This document shows, piece by piece, positions 33,646-42,761 of a stretch of 64,000 nucleotides of DNA. The stretch comes from DATBVX01 sp963695985 (GTDB lineage Bacteria; Pseudomonadota; Gammaproteobacteria; Steroidobacterales; Steroidobacteraceae). Location of the stretch: NCBI GenBank assembly GCA_963695985.1, contig CAVOIC010000011.1, positions 186,001-250,000 on the forward strand, read 5' to 3'. Made by a program: the position numbers and the translations under genes. The notes under the pieces are model-generated. The model did not search any database. It had not been told where the DNA came from and saw only the letters and a list, made by a program, of their open reading frames with translations. Numbering within the stretch: position 1 is the first letter of the stretch; every line of letters starts with the position of its first letter.

Positions 33646-34087
33646 GCCCTGAGGATACCTCAAGTGCCGCCCGCTCTCGATAGAGGCAGCGGTCCATGAC
33701 GACGAACATGCCGGCGGCGCGAGCGCGTTCAGCCGCGGCCTCGTGGATCACGCCGAGCTGCAGCCATAGGACCTTGAGCCCCAGGCGGATGCAGTCCTCG
33801 ACGATCGCGGGCACATGCTGCGGCTGGCGAAAGACATCCACAATATCGATCGACTCACCGGGCTTGAGCGCGGCCTTGGCGCTCGCGAGATCCGGCACGG
33901 TCTTTTCGCCCAGCACCATCTCGCAGGTCGGGTTCACCGGGATCACGCGGTAGCCATAACCCTGCAGGCGTTTCGCGACGCTGTAGCTCGGCCGAGCGGG
34001 ATTCGAGGACAGCCCTACCATCGCGATCGTGCGGGCGGAACGCAGCAGTTTTCCGATTTCGGCCTGGGTCGGATTCTGAAACGCCAT
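33635..34087 (-). CDS. CoA-binding protein (YccU type)
   Basis: A 150-residue Rossmann-fold protein of the CoA_binding_2 family: IAMVGLSSNPARPSYSVAKR, YRVIPVNPTCEMVLGEKTVP, VDVFRQPQHVPAIVEDCI and a C-terminal VVMDRCLYRE. The family binds CoA in succinyl-CoA-synthetase-like fashion; the cellular role is unknown. Its start codon is only 11 bases from the divergent ubiD start, so promoters must overlap coding sequence or each other. It overlaps dapF and is probably co-transcribed. Confidence 0.85.
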   Translation of the reverse strand: MAFQNPTQAEIGKLLRSARTIAMVGLSSNPARPSYSVAKRLQGYGYRVIPVNPTCEMVLGEKTVPDLASAKAALKPGESIDIVDVFRQPQHVPAIVEDCIRLGLKVLWLQLGVIHEAAAERARAAGMFVVMDRCLYRERAALEVSSGHAD

Positions 34088-34098
34088 ACAATGACTCC

Positions 34099-35574
34099 AT
34101 GTACTCTGATCTGCGCGACTTTCTGCGCCAGCTCGAGGCGCGCGGTGAGCTCAAACGCATCGCGCTTCCCGTCAGCCCGCGGCTCGAAGTGACTGAGATC
34201 TGCCGCCGCACTCTGGCGCGCAGCGGGCCCGCACTGCTGTTCGAGCAGCCGCAAGGATACGACGTTCCCATGCTCGGCAACCTGTTCGGCACCGTCGAAC
34301 GCGTCGCGCTCGCGCTCGGGCAGGAATCCGTGGCGGACCTGCGCGAAGTCGGCAAGCTACTCGCGTACCTGAGAGAGCCGGAGCCCCCCAAAGGACTCAA
34401 GGACGCATGGGAAAAGCTTCCGGTGCTACGCAAGGTGCTCGACATGGCGCCGAAGGAGGTGCGGAGCGGGGCGTGTCAAAGCGTGCGACTCGAAGGCGAT
34501 GACGTGGACCTTGGCCGCTGGCCGATCCAGGTCTGCTGGCCGGAGGACGTTGCGCCCCTGATCACATGGGGCCTGGTGGTCACGCGTGGAACCGAGCGTG
34601 AGCGGCAGAACCTCGGGATCTATCGGCAGCAGGTGATCGGTCGCAACCGGCTCATCATGCGCTGGCTCGCACACCGCGGCGGTGCCCTCGACTTTCGCGC
34701 CTGGCAACGCGCGCATCCAGGTGAGCCGTTCCCGGTGGCGGTAGTGCTGGGCGCAGATCCCGCCACCACGCTCGCGGCGGTAACGCCGGTGCCGGACACG
34801 CTGTCCGAGTATGCGTTTGCGGGGCTCCTGCGGGGCAGCCGCACCGAGCTGGTGAAGTGCCTGAGCCACGATCTGCAGGTGCCGGCCAATGCCGAGATCA
34901 TTCTCGAGGGCTTCATTCACCCCAACGACACAGCTCCCGAGGGACCGTTCGGCGATCACACGGGGTATTACAACGAGGTCGAGGAGTTTCCGGTCTTTAC
35001 CGTCGAGCGCATCACGCACCGCGAGCGGCCGATCTATCACAGCACCTACACGGGACGGCCGCCGGATGAGCCTTCGATCCTCGGGCTCGCGTTGAACGAA
35101 GTGTTCGTGCCACTGCTGCAGAGGCAGTTCCCGGAAGTCGTCGATTTCTACCTGCCGCCCGAGGGCTGCTCCTATCGGCTTGCCGTCGTCACCATCCGCA
35201 AGCAATACGCGGGTCACGCGCGGCGCGTGATGATGGGTGTGTGGGGCTACCTCAAGCAATTCATGTACACGAAGTTCGTCATCGTCACCGACGACGACGT
35301 CGACGCGCGCAACTGGAAGGACGTGATCTGGGCGATGACCACGCGCATGGACCCGGCGCGTGACACGGTGATCGTGGAGCACACGCCGATCGATTACCTG
35401 GATTTTGCCTCGCCGGTCTCAGGACTCGGCTCCAAGATCGGGTTCGATGCTACCAATAAGTGGCCGGGTGAGACGAGCCGTGTGTGGGGCCGGCCGATCA
35501 CGATGTCGCGCGAGGTCACGGAAAGGATCGACGCAGTCTGGGCTCAGCTCGGCCTCGACAAGCCCTTGACCTAG
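34099..35574 (+). CDS. ubiD: UbiD family 4-hydroxy-3-polyprenylbenzoate decarboxylase
   Basis: A 491-residue prenylated-FMN-dependent decarboxylase that removes the carboxylate from the ubiquinone ring precursor. It begins RDFLRQLEARGELKRI, binds prFMN through the region around GIYRQQVIGRNRLIMRWL, and has the active-site stretch EGPFGDHTGYYNEVEEFP. Length and the C-terminal SKIGFDATNKWPGE fit UbiD. The cofactor needs UbiX, not seen here. It is followed by an SDR and a ferredoxin-type reductase on the same strand. Confidence 0.93.
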   Translation: MYSDLRDFLRQLEARGELKRIALPVSPRLEVTEICRRTLARSGPALLFEQPQGYDVPMLGNLFGTVERVALALGQESVADLREVGKLLAYLREPEPPKGLKDAWEKLPVLRKVLDMAPKEVRSGACQSVRLEGDDVDLGRWPIQVCWPEDVAPLITWGLVVTRGTERERQNLGIYRQQVIGRNRLIMRWLAHRGGALDFRAWQRAHPGEPFPVAVVLGADPATTLAAVTPVPDTLSEYAFAGLLRGSRTELVKCLSHDLQVPANAEIILEGFIHPNDTAPEGPFGDHTGYYNEVEEFPVFTVERITHRERPIYHSTYTGRPPDEPSILGLALNEVFVPLLQRQFPEVVDFYLPPEGCSYRLAVVTIRKQYAGHARRVMMGVWGYLKQFMYTKFVIVTDDDVDARNWKDVIWAMTTRMDPARDTVIVEHTPIDYLDFASPVSGLGSKIGFDATNKWPGETSRVWGRPITMSREVTERIDAVWAQLGLDKPLT

Positions 35575-35608
35575 TCGGCTACTCCTCGACAACCGAGAAG
35601 GACACCAT

Positions 35609-36370
35609 ATGAGTGTGGCATCCACAGCGGCGAGTCCGATTGCGCTGATCACCGGAGCAGGCTCCGGCATCGGGCGCACGGTGGCCATCGCGCTGGCGCG
35701 CGCGGGGTTCAGCGTCGCGCTCTGCGGGCGCCGGCCGGGTCCACTCAAGAGCGTCGCGCGCGAGATCGGTACTGCGTCGCTTGCCGTGACCGGCGACGTC
35801 ACCAACGAGCAATCAGTAGATGCGCTCTTTGAACGCGTCGTCAAGCATTTCGGCCGCCTCGATTTGCTCTTCAACAATGCCGGCACCTTCGCGCCGTCGA
35901 AGCCGATCGAGGACGTCACGCTCGCCGAGTGGCAGGCCGTGATCGACGCCAACCTCACGGGAACGTTTCTGTGCACGCGCGCGGCGTTTCGAGTCATGAA
36001 AGCTCAGAAGCCACACGGGGGTCGCATCATCAACAACGGCTCGATCTCGGCTTCGAGTCCGCGTCCCAACGTGATCGCCTACACCGCCTCGAAGCACGCC
36101 GTGACCGGCGTGACGAAGTCGGCCGCGCTAGAAGGACGCCGCTACGACATTGCCTGCGGCCAGATCGACATCGGCAACACGGCGACCGGCATGGCGTCGC
36201 AGATGCCGCGGGGAGCGCTGCAGGCGGATGACTCGATTCGGCCCGAGCCTACGTTCGATGTCAGACATGTCGCCGATGCCGTCCTCTACATGGCGAAGCT
36301 GCCGCTCGACGCGAATGTGCTGTCACTCACCGTGATGGCGACGAAGATGCCGCATGTCGGCCGCGGCTGA
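35609..36370 (+). CDS. Short-chain dehydrogenase/reductase
   Basis: A 253-residue classical SDR: TGAGSGIGRTVAIALA, LFNNAGTF, NNGSISASSPRP (catalytic Ser), YTASKHAVTGV (Tyr and Lys). It has the extended C-terminus seen in SDRs annotated as 3-oxoacyl-ACP-reductase-like. It starts 34 bases after ubiD with a GAAGGAC ribosome site and is followed at 44 bases by the AscD-like reductase. Substrate unknown; placement suggests co-expression with ubiquinone or envelope metabolism. Confidence 0.85.
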   Translation: MSVASTAASPIALITGAGSGIGRTVAIALARAGFSVALCGRRPGPLKSVAREIGTASLAVTGDVTNEQSVDALFERVVKHFGRLDLLFNNAGTFAPSKPIEDVTLAEWQAVIDANLTGTFLCTRAAFRVMKAQKPHGGRIINNGSISASSPRPNVIAYTASKHAVTGVTKSAALEGRRYDIACGQIDIGNTATGMASQMPRGALQADDSIRPEPTFDVRHVADAVLYMAKLPLDANVLSLTVMATKMPHVGRG

Positions 36371-36414
36371 CGCGACAGCTGCGCGGAAACTTGAGCCGTC
36401 GCCGCGGGAGCGTT

Positions 36415-37479
36415 GTGAGCCGTCCGCAACCCCAGGTATTTCACGTGTCCCTGCTGCCCGAGGGCCACACTTTCACCGTGCGCGCCGACGAATCGATCCT
36501 CGATGCGGCGCTCAAGCTCGGCATCAATCTGCCGCACAGCTGCAAAGGCGGGAGCTGTGCGTCGTGCCGCGCACAAATCCTGTCGGGCTCGATCCAGTAT
36601 CCATACGGTCAGCCCCTCGGCATCACTGCCGAGGAAATCGAGCAGGGCTATGCGCTCCTGTGCGAGGCGCGTCCGACCAGCCACGTGAGCGTCAACATCC
36701 GCGAGATCCACCTCGCGGACGACATCCAGATCAAGGATCTGCCGTGTCGAATCGCGCGCAAGGAGCTGCTGGCGCCGGACGTCATGGCGCTCTTCCTGCA
36801 GCTGCCGGCGATCGAGAGCTTTCACTTTCTTCCCGGGCAGTATCTCGACGTCATGCTGCCGGGCGAGCGGCGGCGCAGCTTTTCGATCGCGAGCCCGCCG
36901 CACGACAGCCGCCCGCTCGAGCTGCACGTGCGGCGCGCTCCCGGCGGCGAATTCACACAGCGCGTCTTCGCGGATCTGCACGAAAAGTCACTGCTGCGGA
37001 TTGAAGGCCCGCTCGGCCAGTACGGCTACGTCCACGATGCCAGCACGCCGGCGATCCTGGTCGGCGGCGGCACGGGATTCGCACCGCTAAAGTCGATCAT
37101 CCGCCACGTGCTCGAGCGGGGCCTGTCGCGCAGCCTGCACCTGTTCTGGGGCGCGAGGACGCTGGTCGACCTCTATGAGCACGAGCGCGTGCTGCAGTGG
37201 ACGCGGGCGTACCCGAACTTGCGTTACACGCCGGTGCTTTCCGAGCTTGGTGCCGGGGATCCGTGGCCAGGCCGGCGTGGACTCGTGCACGAGAGCGTGT
37301 TCGACGAGTACCGCGACCTGAGTGGAGCTGAGATCTATGTGAGCGGTCCGCCCGCGCTCGTGGAAGCGATCAAGGGCGGCGCGCTGCAGCGCGGCCTGCC
37401 ACGCGAGCGACTGCACTTCGATTCCTTCGAGTACGCGCCCGATGCGCTGGCGAAGATGCGCCAGCGCGGCAAGGAATGA
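36415..37479 (+). CDS. CDP-6-deoxy-delta-3,4-glucoseen reductase-like [2Fe-2S] flavoprotein
   Basis: A 354-residue electron-transfer protein: N-terminal plant-type ferredoxin domain with CKGGSCASCRAQ and a fourth Cys in YALLCEARP, then a ferredoxin-NADP-reductase module with the FAD motif RRSFSIASPP and the nucleotide loop GGGTGFAPLKS, ending FDSFEYAP. GTG 36415 is chosen over a TTG at 36391 because of the GGGAG ribosome site 5 bases upstream. In many gammaproteobacteria such a gene neighbours ubiD; whether it serves ubiquinone synthesis, a deoxysugar or another oxygenase is open. Confidence 0.85.
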   Translation: MSRPQPQVFHVSLLPEGHTFTVRADESILDAALKLGINLPHSCKGGSCASCRAQILSGSIQYPYGQPLGITAEEIEQGYALLCEARPTSHVSVNIREIHLADDIQIKDLPCRIARKELLAPDVMALFLQLPAIESFHFLPGQYLDVMLPGERRRSFSIASPPHDSRPLELHVRRAPGGEFTQRVFADLHEKSLLRIEGPLGQYGYVHDASTPAILVGGGTGFAPLKSIIRHVLERGLSRSLHLFWGARTLVDLYEHERVLQWTRAYPNLRYTPVLSELGAGDPWPGRRGLVHESVFDEYRDLSGAEIYVSGPPALVEAIKGGALQRGLPRERLHFDSFEYAPDALAKMRQRGKE

Positions 37480-37503
37480 GGAGGCTCGGCCGCGGAATGC
37501 GCT

Positions 37504-38748
37504 TCAGGTGCGCCAGCCGCCACCGCTGTCGGCACGAACCTGCGGGCGCCGCAGCTTGATCTTGGGCAGATTCGGCTTGCGTCCGATCGCCATGGCCAGG
37601 CCATCGTGCAGGACGCGGGCGGCATGCTCCTTCTCCCCGAGCTGGTCGAGCAAGCTCCCCAGCAGCTGGTAAGTCACCGGGTCGCGACGGACCGCGAGAC
37701 TCGTCTCGAGATAGCTGCGCGCCTTTCCGTACAGCTCGGCCCGCATGCTGAGTCGTGCGCAGCTCACCAGCAGCACCGGGTCCTCGCGCCGCGACCGCAG
37801 CCACCTCTCGGCGACCGCGAGCGGCTCGAGTGGATCGGGCATTTCGAGCTCGCCGTAGGCTGCGGCGAGTGCGTCGTTCCACTCATCGTCGAGGAAGTCC
37901 CGCAGCGTCTTCTGCGCCGCAGCGTGGTTGCCGCACTTCATCGCGCCGCGCACGTAAGCCAGTACGATGTCCGGACGGCGCGTGGCAGGCTTGGAGGCAT
38001 CGTTCCAGGCACGCTCCAGCCGCTGCGCATCGCCGCTCTCGGCGGCCGTGCGCAGCATCTCGAGATAGGCCTGGTCCATGAGCTCATCGACCGCGGCGGC
38101 GCGGATGCCACGCGCACCGCGCAGCTTGGATTCGAGTGCGCGCAGTTTCTCGAACTCGCCCGACTGGCGGTACAGGCGCGCGAGCAGCAGCAGTCCGCGC
38201 GGGTTCTGATGGCCCGAGGCGTCGAGCTCCTGCAAGGTCGCGCGGGCGGCTTCGAACTGGCCGTTCTTGAGCTGCATTTCCGCCTGGGTCACGAGGACCG
38301 GCGCGGTTTCTTCGGGCGCCGCTTCGCGCGCCATGCGCAGCCAGCCGGCGCGGCGTTCGTGAGCCCCTTGCAGGTCTGCGGCACGCGCCGCGACCAGGTA
38401 ATTGACGGCGGGTTGCACGTTGTCGCGTGCGCTGCGCGTCACCGTGATCTCCGCGGTCGGCCAGTTACCCTCGGCGAGCTCGAGCAGTCCGCGGGCCATA
38501 TCCATGCGTGCCCGCTGGTCGCGGCGCGCCGCCTGTGCCTCGCGCCGGAGCTTCCGCATGCGCACCAGGTGCACCGCCAGCCACAACAGCAGAAATGCGG
38601 CCAGGATCAGCAGCACCAGGGTAGCGACCGACATCTCGATCAGCACGCCGAGGAAGCTGATCGCAACGTATCCGGCGTCGATGCGCAGCGCCGAGGCGAT
38701 GGCCGCCGCCGCAATCAGTATGACGATGAGATAGACCGCCCGTCTCAC
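37504..38748 (-). CDS. hemY: HemY, heme-biosynthesis-associated membrane TPR protein
   Basis: A 414-residue protein with two N-terminal membrane helices (AVYLIVILIAAAAIASAL and EMSVATLVLLILAAFLLLWL) and a long TPR-like helical domain. This is the proteobacterial HemY, distinct from the protoporphyrinogen oxidase of the same name. Its exact role in heme or envelope homeostasis is unresolved. It follows hemX with a four-base overlap, as usual. Confidence 0.88.
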   Translation of the reverse strand: MRRAVYLIVILIAAAAIASALRIDAGYVAISFLGVLIEMSVATLVLLILAAFLLLWLAVHLVRMRKLRREAQAARRDQRARMDMARGLLELAEGNWPTAEITVTRSARDNVQPAVNYLVAARAADLQGAHERRAGWLRMAREAAPEETAPVLVTQAEMQLKNGQFEAARATLQELDASGHQNPRGLLLLARLYRQSGEFEKLRALESKLRGARGIRAAAVDELMDQAYLEMLRTAAESGDAQRLERAWNDASKPATRRPDIVLAYVRGAMKCGNHAAAQKTLRDFLDDEWNDALAAAYGELEMPDPLEPLAVAERWLRSRREDPVLLVSCARLSMRAELYGKARSYLETSLAVRRDPVTYQLLGSLLDQLGEKEHAARVLHDGLAMAIGRKPNLPKIKLRRPQVRADSGGGWRT

Positions 38749-39830
38749 GTGCCACCCTGCACACGCGCTGCGCGCGCCTGGAGCATCTTGAGCGACTGCG
38801 AGATATCGGGGAGCGCCGGGTTGATCGACATGCCCTGCAGCGTCTTGAGCTCCTGGGCCAGGTTCGTCACGCGCGGGTCTGCCGGGTCGAACATTTTCTC
38901 GAGCCAGGCACGCGCGTTGGCCAGGTTGGACTGATAGCCGCTCTCATCGCCGCGCAGCGCCGCGAGCCGTGCTGCAAACAGCAAGAGCTGCAAGTGCTCG
39001 CGCCGCACCGCCTGCTGCTCGAACGACACCAGCTCGACCGCGTCTTCGCCGATCCGGCGGATGCTGACCATGCCCACCAACGAGGCGCGTACCACCTGCC
39101 AGGCGCGCGCAAAGCCCGGTGGCGAGCTGACCACCGGTCGATCGGGGGAGTAGTTCTCCTGGATCGCGCCGAGCACCGGCAGGGAAGCGGCGAGATCTTC
39201 GCCGCTCGCGAGACGCGCAGTGATGCCGCCGAGGTCGGGCTGCGCCGTGTTGCGCAATGCCTGAATCTCCCTGGCGAGCGTGCGCCGGACCGGGTTGAGC
39301 GCTGGATCCTTGAGCGATTGCAGGCGCTCATCGGCGGACTCGAGTGCGACGAGGGCGGATTGCCAGTCGCGCTCGAGTGTCAGACGGCGGTTGGCGACCT
39401 CCAGCAAGTAGACGGCCTCGGCCTGCGTCCAGGCGCGCTGCGCGGATTCGGTGCGATCGCGCAGCTCCGCGAGCGAATCGGAAAGCTCCGAGAGGCGAGG
39501 CGCGAGATTGCCGAGCTCCTCGAGGCGATTGGTGCTGGAGTCGATGCGCGCCGAGAGGCCGGCAAGCTCCCCTCGCAGCCGCGCGTTGTCCGCCAACAGC
39601 CGCGCCTCCTGTTCACGGATCTGGCCCAACGTGCGGCTGGCGCGCGCCGCCTGCCAGATCGCGAAAGCTGCAGAGCCGATCGCGATGCACGCGAGCAACA
39701 CTGCCAGCAGGCCGCGCACGGAGACACGCTCGAGCTTGCGGCGATCCTCGTGACGGCGTTCCACGTAGCGACGGTCGCCGTCCGCAGGCGACGCAGATGC
39801 GTCTGACGGTGAAACAGATTGCTGATTCAT
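38745..39830 (-). CDS. hemX: HemX, uroporphyrinogen-III C-methyltransferase-like membrane protein
   Basis: A 361-residue protein: short charged N-terminus, one membrane helix (SVRGLLAVLLACIAIGSAAF), a coiled-coil of about 80 residues, and the conserved AVYLLEVANRRLTLERD and SIRRIGEDAVELVSFEQQ segments of HemX. No methyltransferase motif is present; the old name is misleading. ATG 39830 is used. The genes hemC and hemD, which normally precede hemX, are absent; algR lies upstream instead, 93 bases away. Confidence 0.85.
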   Translation of the reverse strand: MNQQSVSPSDASASPADGDRRYVERRHEDRRKLERVSVRGLLAVLLACIAIGSAAFAIWQAARASRTLGQIREQEARLLADNARLRGELAGLSARIDSSTNRLEELGNLAPRLSELSDSLAELRDRTESAQRAWTQAEAVYLLEVANRRLTLERDWQSALVALESADERLQSLKDPALNPVRRTLAREIQALRNTAQPDLGGITARLASGEDLAASLPVLGAIQENYSPDRPVVSSPPGFARAWQVVRASLVGMVSIRRIGEDAVELVSFEQQAVRREHLQLLLFAARLAALRGDESGYQSNLANARAWLEKMFDPADPRVTNLAQELKTLQGMSINPALPDISQSLKMLQARAARVQGGT

Positions 39831-39923
39831 GTGGGGAAATGAAAGGTCCGGAACACGGTTAGTATGACGCCGGCCCGCGGCCATTGCATCTGGCTCGCGA
39901 CGCCGACGCGCCGGCGCGAAGGC

Positions 39924-40655
39924 TCAACCGCGAAATCTGCGCAGCACTTCTGTCGCGAGGCGGCGACTCACCGGAAGCTCAACGTCCAGCGCGCGCATCC
40001 GCACAGTGTACTGGCCCTCAGCGGAGCGCTCGATCGAGGCTATCTGGCGTACCGCGACCAGGGAATTGCGGTGAATACGTAGGAAGTCGGGATCGAATTC
40101 CTCTTCGAGCGACTTGAGGGACTCCTCGATGAGATCTTCCCCGCTGCGGTGGCGCACCGTGACGTACTTCTGGTCCGCGATGAAGTAGAGAACTTCTTCG
40201 ATGGGAATCAGGCGCAGCTCGCCGCGCGTGCGCACCGAGAGGTGGGTGCGCCGCTGTCTGGGCTGCGCGGCGGCCGCGATGGCTGCAAGCTGCGGCCGGG
40301 TCAGGCGCGTGGCGCGCGCCAGGGTATCGGCCAGCTTCTCGCGTCGCACCGGCTTCAGCAGGTATCCGACCGCGTGGGTATCGAAGGCGCGCAGGGCGTA
40401 CTCGTCGTACGCGGTGACGAAGATGACCGCCGGGGGTTCGTCGAGTTGACCGAGGTGGCGCGCGGCCTCCACGCCGTCCATCCCCGGCATGCGAATGTCC
40501 ATCAGCACCACGTCCGGCCCGACGCGTCCGGCCAGGGCAATCGCCTCCGCACCGTTGCCCGCTTCGCCCACGAGCTCGCAGGTGGCGATATCCTCGAGCA
40601 GGCGCTTCATGCGTTCCCGCGCTGGCGGCTCATCATCGACGATCAGGATCCTCAT
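39924..40655 (-). CDS. algR: LytTR response regulator (AlgR type)
   Basis: A 243-residue DNA-binding regulator. Receiver domain with phospho-acceptor Asp53 in VVLMDIRMPGMDG and the acidic pair VDDE at the start; C-terminal LytTR domain with HLSVRTRGELRLIPIEEVLY and LRIHRNSLVAVRQIASIER. The order histidine kinase, regulator with a four-base overlap, then hemX-hemY matches the algZ-algR-hem region of pseudomonads. It likely controls surface or virulence functions; the regulon here is not evident. Confidence 0.85.
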   Translation of the reverse strand: MRILIVDDEPPARERMKRLLEDIATCELVGEAGNGAEAIALAGRVGPDVVLMDIRMPGMDGVEAARHLGQLDEPPAVIFVTAYDEYALRAFDTHAVGYLLKPVRREKLADTLARATRLTRPQLAAIAAAAQPRQRRTHLSVRTRGELRLIPIEEVLYFIADQKYVTVRHRSGEDLIEESLKSLEEEFDPDFLRIHRNSLVAVRQIASIERSAEGQYTVRMRALDVELPVSRRLATEVLRRFRG

Positions 40656-41752
40656 TGAGCTGCGTCCAGGACCGACTGCTTCAGCGGGAAGGTAAGCCGG
40701 ACCACGTACTCGCCGCCGCGGTCTTCGATGTCGAGGCGGGCGCGACCGTGATAAGCGAGCTCGAGCCGCTCGCGGATATTGTCCAGCGCGATGCGGTTGC
40801 CGCTGTGCGTGTTGCCGGACGGTTCCTGGCGGACGGGATTCGAGATCGCCAGCTCCAGGCTGTCACCGTTGCGCGCACCGCTGATGGTGACCGTGCCGCC
40901 GTCCGGCAGCGGCTCGATGCCATGATAGATCGCGTTCTCGAGCAGCGGCTGCACCACGAGACTCGGCACGAGGGTGTCCATCGGCAGCGCCTGTACGTTC
41001 CACTTCACCTTCAGGCGCGGGCCCAGGCGCAGCTCCTCGATACGCTGGTACAGGCGTGCCACCTCGAGCTCCTCCTTGAGCGGGATCTGGACGCGAGTCT
41101 CGCGCAGGTTGGCGCGAAAGAGGTCCGCCAGGTCTTCGACCGCCTCCTCGGCCAGCTCGGGGTTGGAGCGCGTGAGCGAGGCGATGGTGTTCATGCTGTT
41201 GAAGAGAAAGTGCGGCCGGATCCGCGCCTGTAACGCATCGATCCGCAGGCGGGCGCGGCCCTCCACCGTGCGCCGCCACTCGTGCGCGATGTAGAAGTAG
41301 CGCAGCGCCAGCGCGCTCACAATGAAGGCGATGACGAGGTTGCGCAGCAGGAAGGTCAGGTGATTGGCGGGAAACAGGCTCCCGACCGCGCTCTGCAGGC
41401 CGCCGAACCAGCGCTGGCCGAGCCAGAACGTGACCTCCGAAATGATCAGCGTGACGGCGATCAGCAGCGCGAGCGACACGGCGGAGGCACGTTGCACGCT
41501 CATGCGCGCGAGCGCGGGGCGCGAGTAGCACATCACAGTGGCGCTGCTCAGCGAGATCCAGAGCAGAAAGAGAGAGGTGCGCGCGAGGTCGATCCAGAAC
41601 CCGTGCCGCAGCTCCTCGCGCGCGAGCGTCAACACGATGGCGACGAGCTCCGCGATCAGCACCACCGCGAGCACCGACTGCGTGGCGCAGAAGTCCGGCA
41701 GATAGAAGGAGGGCGCCGGTGCCGAGGAAGGTTCGGAGGCCGGACGGTTCAT
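40652..41752 (-). CDS. algZ: Sensor histidine kinase (AlgZ/LytS type)
   Basis: A 366-residue membrane kinase of the His_kinase (PF06580) class. Four hydrophobic segments occur between residues 20 and 150, then QARIRPHFLFNSMNTIASLT carries the phosphorylated His, followed by PSLVVQPLLENAIYHGIEP (N box) and a glycine-rich ATP lid. It overlaps the regulator gene and so should act with it. The HIBADH-like gene is 3 bases downstream of its start end on the same strand, upstream in transcription. Confidence 0.85.
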   Translation of the reverse strand: MNRPASEPSSAPAPSFYLPDFCATQSVLAVVLIAELVAIVLTLAREELRHGFWIDLARTSLFLLWISLSSATVMCYSRPALARMSVQRASAVSLALLIAVTLIISEVTFWLGQRWFGGLQSAVGSLFPANHLTFLLRNLVIAFIVSALALRYFYIAHEWRRTVEGRARLRIDALQARIRPHFLFNSMNTIASLTRSNPELAEEAVEDLADLFRANLRETRVQIPLKEELEVARLYQRIEELRLGPRLKVKWNVQALPMDTLVPSLVVQPLLENAIYHGIEPLPDGGTVTISGARNGDSLELAISNPVRQEPSGNTHSGNRIALDNIRERLELAYHGRARLDIEDRGGEYVVRLTFPLKQSVLDAAQ

Positions 41753-41754
41753 GG

Positions 41755-42652
41755 TCAGCCGGCCGCGGGACGCCCGCCCGGTTTCGCCGCGTCGAACAGC
41801 GCAGCCTTCAGGCGATAGAGGCTGGAGATGTCCTCATCTCCGTAACCCTGCTCGATCAGTCGGCGGTAATGCAGCAGCGTCATCTCAATGACTGGCAACT
41901 GCACGCCGTGGGCCGCCGCCATGTCGTGGCAGATCCTGAGGTCCTTTTCATGCAGGCGCACGCGAAACCCGGCAGGAAAACTGCCGCGCACGACGTTGGG
42001 CGCGCGATTGACGAAATACCAGCTCGAGCCCGCGCCCTTGCCGAGCGTCTCGATGAGTTTTTCGAGCGGCAGTCCCTCGGCGCGCGCAAACGCCATCGCC
42101 TCGGCCACGGCCTGGATGACTCCGGCGCACATGATCTGGTTGGTCGCCTTGGCCGCTTGGCCCGGCACCGCTCGGTCCGAGATGTGTAACGGTCTTTCCC
42201 ATGGCGCGAAGAATGGGCAGCGCACGCTCGAAAGCCGCTGGTCCACCACCCACCATGATTGCGAGCGTGGCATCGCGTGCGCCTTCGACTCCACCGCTCA
42301 CGGGGCAATCGAGAAAGTCGATCCCGCGCTGGGCGAGCTGCGCAGCCACTTCGCGCGCGGTCGTGGCGCTCACCGTCGAGCAGTCGATGACGAGAGCGCC
42401 TTGTGGCAGCGCCGGAGCGAGTGTCACGACCACTTCCCTGACATCTGCATCGGCCGACACGCACATGACGATGGCATCGCAATGACTCGCGAGCTCGGCC
42501 AGGGAGCGCACGGCGAAGCAGCCGGTCTCCTTCGCAAAGGCCTGGGCCTTCTCGGAGCTGCGATTGAAAACGGCGGTGAGCAGGCCCGCCTTCTGAAGAT
42601 TGGTGGCCATGTGGCGCCCCATGGCGCCAAGCCCGACGAAGCCTACGCGCAT
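41755..42652 (-). pseudogene. 3-hydroxyisobutyrate-dehydrogenase-like NAD(P)-dependent oxidoreductase with a frameshift
   Basis: The first frame gives the beta-hydroxyacid dehydrogenase N-domain: VGFVGLGAMGRHMATNL, CVSADADVREVV, DCPVSGGVEGARD and THLGPSGAG. After about 42165 the homologous reading (GQAAKATNQIMCAGVIQA with the catalytic Lys in KATNQ, then KGAGSSWYFVN) continues in the next frame to 41755. Removing one base of the CCC at 42161-42163 restores a protein of about 298 residues. Read literally, the first frame ends at 41948 with unrelated sequence. Likely a one-base insertion or a consensus error. Confidence 0.8.
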
Positions 42653-42761
42653 GTTCGGCGCTCCGGACCTTGGGATGAGAGCTCAGCGCGTCGGCGAAGC
42701 CCGCGCTGCGCGGGCGGACACTCTAGCAGGACCGTCGATGAAGGAAAGTTCGCGGCGGAGT

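Noticed and set aside
39831..39923. Looked for a hemC remnant between hemX and algR
   Set aside because: No frame gives recognisable HemC or HemD sequence; only 93 bases are available.
42700..42716. Seven-base hairpin GCCCGCG/CGCGGGC between the DUF4124 gene and the HIBADH-like gene
   Set aside because: No T-run follows; such stems are common at this GC level.
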